Positions 1 through 11,261 of a stretch of DNA of 39,636 nucleotides are shown here, in pieces. How positions within the stretch are numbered: position 1 is the first letter of the stretch; the number at the start of each line of letters is the position of its first letter. The notes below the pieces were generated by a model that saw only the letters and a program-made list of their open reading frames with translations, was not told where the DNA came from and searched no databases. Made by a program: the position numbers and the translations under genes. The stretch is from positions 1 through 39,636 of the forward strand of contig RCAB01000546.1 in the NCBI GenBank assembly GCA_003640385.1. The letters are read 5' to 3'. The DNA is from Setaria digitata (lineage: Eukaryota; Nematoda; Chromadorea; Rhabditida; Setariidae).

Positions 1-53
1 GAAAACAGAATGACTCGACGTATATTGATATGGACAACTTTTTTGGGCAACAT
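1..53. repeat. Left arm of 53-bp inverted repeat at the window ends
   Basis: Bases 1-53 are an exact reverse complement of 39584-39636. Identity stops abruptly at base 54 (G against A in the reverse complement of 39583). The repeat sits flush with the first and last bases of the window, which fits a contig boundary in a repeat better than a gene feature. Confidence 0.97.
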
Positions 54-305
54 GAATACCTATGAAACTAAATTTACAGCTTCTCCTGTAGAATCTATCA
101 AGTCAACAGAAGCTGATTTCTTTCATAATTCAGTGACAGAATAATTGGTATAAAGCCTCACCTTGAATGCAAATTAAATAGACTAAACGTCTTTTCTGAT
201 TTCTACTTTTTATGTACTCCCTCGTACTTTAAATTCACTTGCAGTAATAAATGAGGTATATATATCACTTCAAATATACCGCAACACCTATTTTCGCTAA
301 TTGTA

Positions 306-311
306 TTTATT
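306..311 (-). terminator. Possible poly(A) signal for the adenylyl cyclase gene
   Basis: TTTATT on the plus strand reads AATAAA on the minus strand, about 420 nt past the cyclase stop. It is a plausible cleavage signal, but AATAAA is common in AT-rich DNA and no transcript evidence is available. Confidence 0.3.
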
Positions 312-732
312 AAGCTCACTGCTGATTATTCCTAATAGGTAATGTGCTTCCAACAATTCCACTTTTTTCTTTTTCTCAAGTTTTTGGAGGATATTGTAAT
401 ATCCTCACTTAATGTTTTCTCAGTTTCAAAATATACATAAGTGCTACATAATTACAAGGAACACAATCTCAAAATGCGTATAATTGCTGATGAGTATCAT
501 AAATATTTTCCTTTTCAGGCAGGATGAAAAGAAGGAAAATTTGTTTTTTCTTCATGAATTGGAACATCGTTCATGAATACTTTACTCAAACACATCGTAA
601 CTACTAAATGAACACTCTGTCCAGTTCGTCAGTGAGTGAAATGCAGTAAAAAAAAAATGAAAAAACAAAAAGAAAAAAACATAGAAAGATGCAGACAAAG
701 AAATAAATTACCAGAAAAGTAAGAAAAAGAAA

Positions 733-2382
733 TCAGAATGTTGGTGTAATCGTAAAATTTACTGGTGGTTCACCTTTCCGACCGATCAGTAAATAAGTAT
801 CCATGCCACCATCTACCCCTTTCACCTCAATATGATCACGATATTCAAAGTCGTAACGATCACACAGCAAATCGCGAGTTTGCTGAGATACCTACAAAAA
901 AATTAAAATCATGAGTGACAACTTACCAAGCAATATTCGAAAGAGGAAGTCCAAGTTTCTAGAGTGATCTGTCATTTAAAGAATTCCGAAATCGATATAA
1001 CCTATTTTTGCTCCTGTCCATTACCATTAAATCTAATACAAAGGCTTATCATGATGTGAAGATATGAGGAGATCGAGAAATCATCATCATAATATTAAAT
1101 CTGTATTACAAAACTTTTCCGGAAGAAAGAAAATGCAAATAATCCAATATATGGAGAATTCTTTCTATTCAATACTAGTTACAAAAATTAACGGATTACC
1201 ATTGTTTTTGAGCTCTAATAAGAATTAAATATCCGAAAACAGAAATAAAAAATCAAACCTGTATTCGATTTTGAACACCTGTACTGTACATTCTAGAAGC
1301 AATATTCACTGTATCACCCCAAATATCGTAGTATAATTTTGTGGTACCAATAACACCAGCTGTTACCGGGCCAATATTATAGCCAATTTTGCAAACAAAA
1401 TCGAAATTTAATAAATCCTGATTAAAATAGTCCAACTGTTGTTGTAAACCAATTGCAAAATCCATCAACTGGAAAAAACAAGCTTCTCAATGAAGAAAAA
1501 AAAAAAAAAAAAGAGATAAGACAAGACAAACTGATAGATTCATACATTACTTTGTCTCATTGCGTTTAAATTTTAGATATCTTACTATTAAATCTTCATT
1601 TATTCATAAAAAGAAAAGACTTTTAATCTATGCATATTTCCCTCCGGCTTGATGTAATATTGGTGATCGAACAAACTTCAGATGACTTATTAGTTTGCTC
1701 TTTTCAAAAGAAGAAATCAAAAATATCCAAACAGTTAGTAATTTTAACACTTTTCGAAATCACTGACCTGGTAAAGATGTTCATATGGATGTATTGCTGA
1801 ACGTCTCCTATCTGGATTTAATCCGGCCGCTGCCATATATGTCGGCCCGATAGTTTTGATTTTTTCTACTTGTGAAAAGTCTGGCCTATCCAGTAATTCA
1901 TCAAAATCTCCAATAATCTCATTTAATACCCGTAAAAATTCGCGTCCACCTAGAATATTCAATAAATTTTACACCTATTGGAAAACCCCAAACTGCTGAT
2001 TCAGATTCATAATTTCTTAATGCAACTATAAGGAAAAAGTCTGAAGTAGCCAGCAGACTTCATAGAAACCACCTGAACATATCTTTCCAAGAACATATAC
2101 TACAATACTTGCATTACGAAAAAATCTAAAATTTAAATTAAACAACAAACCCTCAAAAGTCTCTTCATACATTTCGTTCCAGTTGGTAATCGTGGCGAAG
2201 AGAACAGCTGTCAGTGCATGATTTTCAGAGTATCTGATGCTCGATTTCAATGAATCTATAGCGTGCTGAGGAATTATATTAGTTAAAAGCCAGTCGGCCT
2301 GGTCACGCACAGCTTGCATTTGCTCCGTATCACGTCGTGCTTGTACGTCACCAAAGAAGGACATTCGGAATGCAGCTTCAAA
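733..2382 (-). other. acy-1: Adenylyl cyclase C2 catalytic domain (exons 20-23)
   Basis: Residues of about 1000-1259. Adenine-recognition residues K1108 (in EKIKTIG) and D1185 (in [10 protein letters not shown]), and the catalytic pair N1192 and R1196 (in NIASRM), are all present. C2-specific blocks [23 protein letters not shown] and TAGVIGTTK match AC9-type cyclases most closely. Two positions that form the forskolin pocket in other isoforms are Leu1082 and Pro1112 (in [10 protein letters not shown]). The protein ends soon after [12 protein letters not shown], so it lacks the long C-terminal tail of mammalian AC9. Confidence 0.9.
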
Positions 2383-5300
2383 CTAAATTAGACAACAAAT
2401 TCAACTGCACCGCAATCTTTAATAATTTAAATCCAGGCTTGAAATTTCGAGTTGTTTAAAGAGTGCAATTTAATGAAACAAATTTCTGACGGAACTGGAA
2501 ATTTTTCTTAATGGTTTTCTTCGACTTTACTTGACATTAACAGCTTAATTGGGAAGAGAAATTAAATAGAACGGATCAGTAATTTCGGATAGGTAAGGTG
2601 AAAAACCTCACCTGGTAATTGAGAAAGGCGACCAAAACGACAACCAAGAAAACGTCGACACAAATTTCAGGTAAATTAATCGGGGACCCGAATCGTCCCA
2701 ATGCCCACAATGGTACAGTGCCATTGCAGAAATTCGGGCCAATGTTTGGATTATTAGCTGCTGCAATAGTCTCATTAGGAGTGCTTAATTAAGTGATGAA
2801 ATAATTTACGGTATGAAGACTTATTATATTTTATAATCATACCTTATTATCTAATAGTAACAAAACACAGTGATTTCTCCTGGTAACGCTTACAAGAGAG
2901 GAGGTATTTTTATCAAACTCTTAGACTAGATTTGTTGTACTTCTTCGTCTCGATTATATTCATTATTAGCTAAAAACTACCATCTCCGCTAAATCAAATC
3001 TTTTTTAGAAAAGAAAATATATGCGGTCAAAGTGATTTACATTTATTATACAGGAAAACTTACATTTACCGACTAGTGTGCTGATACGATACTGGCAGAT
3101 ATAAGTAAGCCATAAAAATATAACTCCAACCAATAATGCCTCCACCGTTTTTGGCCAAACTGATAGCTGCGAAAAGTTGCAATGCGCAAAGAGTGCAACG
3201 AGAAATATATAGGCTAAAATAAATCAAGCTTTATTTGCATGCATGAAAAGTTTAGTTTCTTTATTATGATGATTTTACCGACCTGAGCAGCCTAGGTAAT
3301 ATTGCACAATTTTCTTTTTAATTACCAATTGCTTACAACAAATATTATTTTTAGCTTGTCTTGATGCCTTTACAATTCCGCACTTTATAGCTTCAAACTA
3401 ATCAATTTAGATTTTATTTTCATGATCACATGAATGAGAATTTGATATAAGTCCAAATAATGCGAATTAATAAAAGCAAACATACAAAATAAAATTCGCT
3501 GAGCAAGCAGACTTGGTGAAACACATACATATTCCTGGACAGTAATATCATCACAGAGAGGTGCTATTGTTAACGCGACACCTGCTGGTAACAGTATAAA
3601 TACCATTCCTAAAATGAAGCTTTTCCTTTCCTAAGGAAAATATTTCCATTAAAAGATAAATGTACAATCAGTTTTCAGCTTCAGTCAGGAGTACTATATG
3701 AATTAATCAGTAAAGGAAAGGAAATAAGACATTTTGATGTGCATTTGCAACATATGATAAAGTTTAAAAAGTTTTATTTCAAAGACGATAAATTTTACCA
3801 ATAACTTCTATAAGTTAAAAAGGAAGTATCATCAAAACTACCGACTGCCTAGAACCAAGACCCGTTGTAGAATAATGACTGCGTGATCATGAAGAGGATT
3901 TGTAATAATCCATGTTGTGACTGAGATATTAGTGGTTCAGCTTAGCAATTCCTTTTCAACTTGCTTGAAGCAATTCGCAAGAAATGCAGGCAGAACTAGG
4001 AAATGCAAACTAACCTGTAATATGACGTGGTGTCCAAAGATTAATAAACGGGAAAATTGTCTGACGCCTGAGTAACGGTATAGCAATGACAATGATGATC
4101 AACAAGGTAGCAGTGAGTGAGATCGTAAAATAAATAATAAACATGGTATTTAACATTCCCGAAATAAGAATCGCCACTGCACAGACAACAAGTAACATCC
4201 CAGCTACCAATACATCAATGAAAACACCCGAATAACGGTACTGCGAATCCGAGGTATCGGTTTGTGATGACTGCAAAAATTTACTTTCCTCATTTAATAT
4301 ATAAAATCACAACTCTTATGACAAAGCAGAAACAAATAAATAATTTTCAACTACCTTAAATGATTAGCATTATGATGAGATTAAATGATTAGCAAAGGAA
4401 ACTAAAATTAACTGCAAGTTCACGCTTTTTATTTTAAAAAATCCGTCTAGAATAAAATATGCTCGATTTTGGACTTCCAATTTTACTCACTCTTACCACT
4501 AATTCAATTGTTTAGAAATCAAATTTACCGCTTAGCATTATTTTGAAGAGAAATGTGACAAACATTTTTGCATCGCCCTACACCATCACAACTGGGCCAC
4601 TGATGATCAACCGATTCTGCGAAATGCGCTCGATAGCGTTCTTCGATCATAACTTCATTAAACCGTAGAGTCCATTTGTTTAGCCAATCATTTCGCATCC
4701 AAAAACCACGGTTAAAGTTTATATCTGCATTCTATAAAAACAACAATAGGAAGGATTCAAGACTCGAAATAAGAAGCTATGATCAGGATGGAACAAGATT
4801 TAATGAAATTAAAACAGACTTTGACTAGGTTTTTATCAAACCTGACCACTACACATCCAATCGCTAAAATACTTTCTAAAAATTAAAAACTTTACAGAAG
4901 CATGAATTTGATAACTGAAAATTTAGCAAAGCATCGTACCTGTATAACAACAGCAAGCCGTTCGTCGAAAGCACGATCGTCTGTATCGAACCGTGTTAAT
5001 GATGGAGCATTCTGATGATATGAAATTGCTGTTTCCATTGGGCCTGTGTAAGAAAATGTATCCGAAGTCGAATCCTGCATAAAAAAAAAAAAAAAAAAAA
5101 ACAATTTATGCAAAGGAGAATCAACGGTAATATTGAAAGATTAGACATGACATTTAGAATTTCAGCTTAAAAATCAAATATTTTTTTATAAAAAATTATT
5201 CTGAAAACTTTGAAATAAAAAGACCTGCATTCCTGAACTCTTTGAACCGCATCCGCTACTTCCATTCAGCAGTTCACGTGATGTTTTACCATCTAATCGA

Positions 5301-8300
5301 TCTGTTATACTAAACAGTTTCGTATCATCTGGAGGTAAAGCATGCAGCGAAGCGGATTTACGTCTTTTTTCAATAACCGGCGATTTACTGTTCGCATTCT
5401 GAAGTAACACTAAATAATTGGTAAAAATATTTAAAAAGAAGGTCTAGCAAATTAGGTGACGCACTAATGCAGTGAATTTTAATCATGTCACTAGAGAAAC
5501 AGCTTTGCAAATTTAAAAATCCAAAAAAGAAAAACCTTGTCCAAACATTCGCTGTAATGAAGAACTTGGGCTGAATTACTTTCACCTTTTCTTTCCAACA
5601 TTTTCATCATTAAATTGCTACTATATCGTTCAACTGGTAGTGATGTTGTTTGCATCATTTTAAACTTATTAGTTAATCTCTGCAAATTAATGAAGAAAAT
5701 AAACGATTACAATCCTTTTTCCTTCTACTGTTCTAAAGTTGCATTTCAGGAATAATTTACTTTCATAAATAAAACTAGATATATCAAGTAAAAATACAAA
5801 GAGAAAAGGAGAAGAATATATACAGTAAAAATCAAGTGAAATGAAAATGAAATCAAAACATCAAGTTGGATTTGGATGGGTCAAGAAATCTTTCACTTCT
5901 CTAAAAAGGTTCTTTTACTAATCCATTTTATTCTTTCAAACTTCATTCACCTTCTTTGATTTTCCTTATTTCTTTACCAATTTTGTTTATTAAAGAGAGA
6001 AAGAGGGTTAAATTGAAATTTTATGAACTGAACTATTTCTATTACGAAATTTCTAAGTGCTCAATGTTTCGACTTCAGTCCTTACCACAATAAAAAAGTA
6101 AAAATTTAAAAAAAAAATTAGAAGACCAAATTATGAAAGAAAAACAGGCGGCATCGACACAGAGCAACAATTTTCGGAAAATCAATTAAGCATTAAAAAA
6201 ACCTGAAAAAATTTATAGTAAAAATTAGAAAAAGGAAACCTTCCGAAAGCTCATCTGTGAAGAATTTATCTGAGCTCCAACTGATAAGGTATCACGGACT
6301 GAATCCGAATATGAAGTCGCTTTATTAATTGTATTACGAGCATCGTGCACACGGCCAGCAATAAAATAAGTTTTCATACCTAAAATTATATTTATTCAAT
6401 GAAAGCATATAAATTACGCCCTTGCGCCACAGTAGTCCAAATTTTATTTACCCTTTCATTTCATCTTGAAATTCCTAAATTTTTAGACGCGCTTAAAGCC
6501 GTTATTTCTTTTTCTCTTTTCTTGCTCTTTCTTTTAATTTTTCAGAATGCATTTTTTTTCTTTATATTGAACACTTTAATCCAGTGAGGGAAATCGCTCT
6601 AAGCTTTAAGCCTTGTCAACCTTAGCAATTTAAGACATGGCTGAAAATGATGGATAACTAGAAATGGATGAGCCAATAGCCTCATCTTCCTACCAGTTGT
6701 AGGAAGATGAAGCTTTTTATATAGTTGACTGAAGATTTGTCATCAATAAAATACACATTCTATTTTCGTCCATCGTCAAAATCTAACATAGATATGTCAA
6801 AGAATAATGTTTTCATTTTTACATTTTCAATGGCTCACTTTTTCCTTTTGTATCTCAACTCATAAATTCTGTGCTGTTCAATCACCTATTGAAATTCTCT
6901 CATCCACTCTTTATCTTTTTTTTTTTTCGAAAATTCTTTAAGAAAGAAATAAAAAAGCACTTATTGGTGACATTTCTGTAGGAAATCTCAACAAGGAATG
7001 ATTTTCTTTTAAAGTTAAATTAAAAGTCATTCTACATTTTCAAAAAAAAGAAAAAAAACAAGCATAGGTAGACTTCATTTCACACACTGTGGTCGAGGTC
7101 GAAAAACAGCTACTGCTATTCTAAGTGAAAGAAAAAAAGCTGAATTCAATATGGTCTTTAATTTTAGCTCCAAATGATGAATTTTCGATACGACTTTCAT
7201 TTCGTTTTCTTTTTCCAAATTTTAAGAGTTCCTCGGGAGACCTATAAAATGACACTAACAACTAGCCTTTTTCCTTTCTGAAGAATAGAAATGTTTATTA
7301 AATGATGACATTTTACTTTCCTTCAATCTTTTGGGTTAAGGACAAGTCGAAAACCACCGACTGTCCTCTTCTTTTCTTTTTGTGAAATTGACATTTTATA
7401 TTGCTCTCATAAAAACGTCACCAAATAAGTAGCTCAGTTGAAGGCTTAAAAAATAAATACAAATATACCAGCGTGGTCAGGAGCATCTTCTAGAATATAT
7501 TCATTATTTAAAAATTTTGCGGTAACTTCTGAAACATGTACACGTCCAGCTATTCCCGTTGATTCCATTTCATTCGCAAGTGTGACATCGTTTGAAAAAA
7601 CATCAAATTTGAATCGTTTCATACCAACCATACCACATAAAACCTTAAATTAAGTTAAAATACTAGAAGTTAAATAAAAAATTATGAACTAATAAAATTA
7701 GTATGATTTCTTCAGCAAGTTCCAGAAACAAATGAGGCGCAAAACCCTGGAGATTTATCAAGGTACAGAAAAAAAAAGAGATAATCCGGAATGGGAAGGA
7801 AATGATGTATATATAAGTTAGAAATTTTGAAGCTTAGGGAATGAATCTCAAACTGAAGTCTGAAATACTCCTATTTTTTTGTCTTTTAATCGAAAGGTCA
7901 AAAAAGGAATACATCAGGTGACCTTTCCAGTATGTATACCAACACGCATATTAACTTGCTGGCCACGATCTTCGTCAAACTGCTGGATTGCCACAATCAT
8001 TGCAAGACCCATTTCAACACAACAACGAGCATGATCTGGCCTAGGCTCAGGACAGCCTGCTACACAGTAATAACAATCACCTGTAATCATTAGAAACAAA
8101 TTACACGGCCACTCCAACTGTTAGCTCCCCATAATTAGGAGAAATTAATGAAATGAATAATAAATATTTGAATCTAATGAAGTGAATAATGGTTGAATAA
8201 CAAAGAAATGGAAATGATTTAAATATCTATGTGGGGAAATAACGAAATAAATGAAAATAACCTAATGTGCTGATTTTTTCAAGATTGCATCGACCACATA

Positions 8301-11261
8301 AATAATCAAAGCGTCCAAATAAATCATTGAGCAGATTTACTAATTCGCTAGCTGACTTATTTGAAGACATTTTCGTAAAGCCTAAAGAACAGGCGTTAAA
8401 ATAGTTTAAAAATTTTGGAAAAAAAAATTAAATATTCACTAATAATCATGCAAACCTAAAACAAATACATTCATTCTGGAAGAGACGTGTCTTCTTCTTC
8501 TTCTATCGCCGTAAGGTGAGAATTCATTCTATGTTAACTTCTTGCTTTTGTTTCACTTTCGGTCAGTAACATATTTCAGCAGTAGCACAACAGAAATTTA
8601 CCAGCGATATCAGCAAAAAGGATAGAGACATTAGTCATCAAATTCATCGTAAACGGTCGAAATTTCCGGACATTTGGTGCCAGCAGTGTCCCTGCTGACG
8701 CATTTGCTTCGCGTGAATCTTGCAGGACACTTTTTGAGCTAACACTGTTCGTCGTACGTAAATATGCGTCTTGACTTGCCGATGATCTTCTTACATTCGT
8801 TTCTTTTAATAACTCATTGGCAACCTGCAAGGTTACGAAAAAACTTTGAAGAAATTAAAATAAATATGTGTGGAAAAAAAAAATCGGAAAAACAATTGCA
8901 GAAAAAAAGATTGCGAAACTACGCCATCAACATAAAAAGTATCAATACTGCATATTTTCTATCATTTTAGTCTCTTTGATATAAAAAAAGATTTGAAGTT
9001 CTAATGAAAAGTAACCTTCTTTGGCATAACAGATTGTATCATGTGATCCTTGAATTGTGTTTCCATTTCTAGATCTTTACGCGCGAGTAACGACTGGCCT
9101 ACTCGTAAGAACGTTTTCCGCTGACGGACTGGAAAGTGAAAACATATGGCACTGAATTGAAGAGAAGAAATCTACTAAGTCTAAACGTGGATATAAATAA
9201 GCAATACACGTACCCTGCGTAAGGATGAATAAATGGACACCAAGAAGATGGATACCGAGATGAAGGATAAGTTTCACACCCAGTGTGTCCGTGTAATTAA
9301 CAGTATCAGTGGCAATCATTTCGAACAATGTTGAATAGATTAAGCCAATGAAAATGCACAGATAAAGCGGCAATGGAACAACTGTATAAATTAATAATAC
9401 TACCTAAATAAAAAGCAGTGAATAGAAGTAGAGAAATACTGAAATCAAAGTTTTCCTATTTAAAGCTATCCTTAAGTTTATCCTTAAAGGATGAAAAGTT
9501 TGGATGAAAGATTAAAAAAGTTACCTGAAAACTGGTGGCTAAATCGCCAACTGGACTCATAAACGAACCGGATTTATCAGAGAAGATAAGTAAAGTTACA
9601 GTACACAGGATAAAAACACAGAGAAATGATGCTGGCATGTAAAACCGTTGGTAGTACGAGGAAAATAACGTGAAAAGAAACATTCCAAATGAAAATATAA
9701 ATAAACTGACTGATATTAGCTGGAAACAAGTGGTGATTATTAAACTTAATTACTGCTAGGTTCAACTGAAGTAACATATAAAAGTGAAATATAGGAGTTG
9801 TAACAGGACGGAGTCATGGATTCAATTTTACCAGCTATGTACTAACTTAGTTACCTCATAGATTCATAAGGTTCAGTCCGATCATTCAATGCAACATGTC
9901 TTTTACAAGTCGCAGAACTACATGATACGACTCTAAACGAGTTTCCTGAAAGACACAGATGCTAAGACCGCTAATAAACTACTAGTCTAGTCCTAGCTAA
10001 GATGTTGATGGAAAAAAATTGCGGTCATAATGCAGAGAAGTGTTCTACTTCAGGAACTTTTAAGGAAGCGACTTACCCAATGTATTAAACCAGCATGATT
10101 AAAAATTTGTAAATATACGATCCATAAAATACATGATAAACAAACATATACTAGTCCAGATCTGAAAGACTATCCCACTTTTGTCAAGAGTGTATACATC
10201 ATATCAGCACGTAATCACACAGTAATACTCATTTGTATCAGCGCTTTGACCTATATCATTTTTCATTTTTTATATCATTCATGTCCCGTCAATGTGGGAT
10301 CTTTTTGAAGGACCAACGGTGCAGTAAGCAAATGGTAATTATTAAATGAAAGGAATTAATGAAGATATTAATCGATTACTACTGGAAAAATAATTCTATA
10401 AATCGAAGACAAATTCAAATATGCGAAAAAATAATTGTTTAATTATCTTGCAACTGTCTCTCTGCAACTAATTGTCATCTATGAAATTACTGAAGAATTT
10501 ACAAAATAGTGAATCATAACAAAGCGAAACAGGAAGACTAAATGTTAAATTCCAAAACTGTCCACAACTAACCTGAACCTATCTCTAAGTTGCGGAAAAC
10601 TGCACTTCCAGTACTGTGCTTCCAGAGCTGCTGATGAAAATTGTGGGTTCCACCATCTGGTTGAAACTCGATCGAAGAATGATACGTGTGGTGGACTTAT
10701 AGAATGACCATGTGTCTGCAAATTATTAACATATTTTGTAGCAAGAAAGGAAAAAAAAAAATTCTCCTAGATTTTTCTTCCAAGTTCTGAAATAATTTAT
10801 TTCTTAATTTTGCAATTCCCTTATTATGGAGAATAATAAGAGATATCACAACAATCCATCCACAGTCCCTACCTTCCTCATTTGATAATCGATAGCATTA
10901 TCTGAAGAAAGAGCAGCATTTAAACGGATGATAGCAATTATCTTCATCAAGTCTCGATGAAGCTACGAATGATCATGAGTAGGACAGGTCGCTCAAGACC
11001 AGTCACCACAACACTTAAATTTCCTGTCTTCCATTCTTCATCTCCCCAGCTCTAGATGAAAAGGACCTATCCAGGTAGGATGAAATTAAAAGAAACCATT
11101 TCGGTAACAGTATGATGGCCACCACTTGAGCCATTTGCAATTGGTGTCTGTGAGCCAGCACTACCAGCAACAGCTCGAGCTCCACCATCATCTTGTTGAA
11201 CCGCCGCTAGCATACTAACCGCTTCATCAGCCATATTTTCGTCCTCCTCATCGTTTCGCAT
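733..11261 (-). CDS. acy-1: Transmembrane adenylyl cyclase, ADCY9/ACY-1 type, 23 exons, complete
   Basis: Makes cAMP from ATP at the plasma membrane under G-protein control. Exons in transcript order: 11261-11097, 10715-10573, 10161-10077, 9719-9525, 9403-9214, 9128-9016, 8824-8602, 8381-8262, 8080-7923, 7643-7469, 6379-6240, 5679-5536, 5398-5225, 5074-4940, 4731-4564, 4270-4015, 3608-3486, 3213-3070, 2757-2612, 2382-2151, 1949-1768, 1468-1259, 891-733. The exons sum to 3780 nt in one frame, giving about 1259 aa with the stop at 733-735. Order: cytosolic N-terminus, six TM, C1 cyclase, linker, six TM, C2 cyclase. The start is the first ATG of an acidic, Ala/Gly/Ser-rich N-terminus. The junction between exons 15 and 16 is uncertain: 4564/4270 keeps phase 0, while 4529/4283 also stays in frame and adds 16 residues. 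Introns over 300 nt hold only AT-rich sequence apart from the 6380-7468 hairpin. The family is certain; the acy-1 orthology rests on AC9-like C1/C2 sequence and similar length. Confidence 0.93.
2612..4270 (-). other. acy-1: Adenylyl cyclase second membrane block (exons 16-19)
   Basis: Exons 4270-4015, 3608-3486, 3213-3070 and 2757-2612 encode residues of about 777-999. The clear hydrophobic runs are [47 protein letters not shown] and [16 protein letters not shown]. They represent TM7-TM12. An extracellular loop near residue 962 carries an N-glycosylation sequon in FCNGTV, where family members are usually glycosylated. Exon 17 ends at the GTATGT donor after residues RILF, although its reading frame stays open further; the phase of the next exon decides this. 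Confidence 0.8.
4356..4394. repeat. Two copies of a 14-bp direct repeat in a cyclase intron
   Basis: TTAAATGATTAGCA occurs at 4356-4369 and again at 4381-4394, in the intron between exons 15 and 16. A short local duplication with no evident function. Confidence 0.8.
5081..5101. repeat. Poly(A)/poly(T) tract forming a splice-acceptor pyrimidine tract
   Basis: A run of 21 A on the plus strand. On the minus strand it is a T tract just before ATGCAG, the acceptor of cyclase exon 14 (5074-4940). It is unusually long and its exact length may suffer from sequencing or PCR slippage. Confidence 0.85.
6380..7468 (-). other. Longest cyclase intron (about 1.1 kb), non-coding, with a hairpin
   Basis: Lies between exons 10 and 11, just after the C1 catalytic domain. 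I see no conserved coding sequence. A T-rich hydrophobic open frame at 6399-6587 (plus) looks like composition only. The one structured element is the perfect hairpin at 6682-6710. Confidence 0.7.
6682..6710. repeat. Perfect 12-bp hairpin with 5-nt loop
   Basis: TCATCTTCCTAC (6682-6693), loop CAGTT, then the exact complement GTAGGAAGATGA (6699-6710). After one mismatch, three further pairs form (6678-6680 with 6712-6714), and a T run follows at 6715 on the plus strand. It lies in an intron of the minus-strand cyclase gene. Confidence 0.85.
7469..8824 (-). other. acy-1: Adenylyl cyclase C1 catalytic domain (exons 7-10)
   Basis: Residues of about 298-522. The two metal-binding aspartates are visible: D369 in [19 protein letters not shown] and D413 in [17 protein letters not shown]. 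They are 44 residues apart, the spacing seen in mammalian cyclases. Further C1 hallmarks are [18 protein letters not shown] and [16 protein letters not shown]. The domain is split over four exons with phase-consistent junctions. Both metal ligands are intact, so the enzyme should be catalytically competent. A low-complexity Ser/Thr/Asn insert (about residues 308-345) precedes the catalytic fold. Confidence 0.92.
9214..10161 (-). other. acy-1: Adenylyl cyclase first six-helix membrane block (exons 3-5)
   Basis: Three exons (10161-10077, 9719-9525, 9403-9214) encode residues of about 104-260. They are dominated by hydrophobic runs such as [18 protein letters not shown] and MFLFTLFSS, consistent with TM1-TM6 of a class III membrane cyclase. 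They follow an N-terminal cytosolic exon (10715-10573) with the conserved sequence RWWNPQF and the family motif [17 protein letters not shown]. The next exon (9128-9016) carries the signalling-helix sequence [13 protein letters not shown] that leads into the C1 catalytic domain. The number of helices is inferred from hydrophobicity by eye. Confidence 0.8.

Larger units (their letters stand above)
1..732. other. Left flank: 3' flank of the cyclase gene
   Basis: No recognisable gene. Plus frame 1 is open from base 1 to the TAA at 142-144 (47 codons, no database-style hallmark that I recognise). It could be the last exon of a gene cut by the contig edge, or chance. The first 53 bases are one arm of the terminal inverted repeat. 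The remainder is AT-rich with an A-rich stretch near 647-680. Confidence 0.5.

Noticed and set aside
1..53. Window ends as transposon termini or a telomeric hairpin
   Set aside because: No transposase, no telomere repeat and three ordinary genes in between; an assembly boundary in a repeat is simpler.
6399..6587. Hydrophobic plus-strand ORF in a cyclase intron
   Set aside because: The Phe/Leu richness follows from T-rich intron sequence; no conserved pattern.
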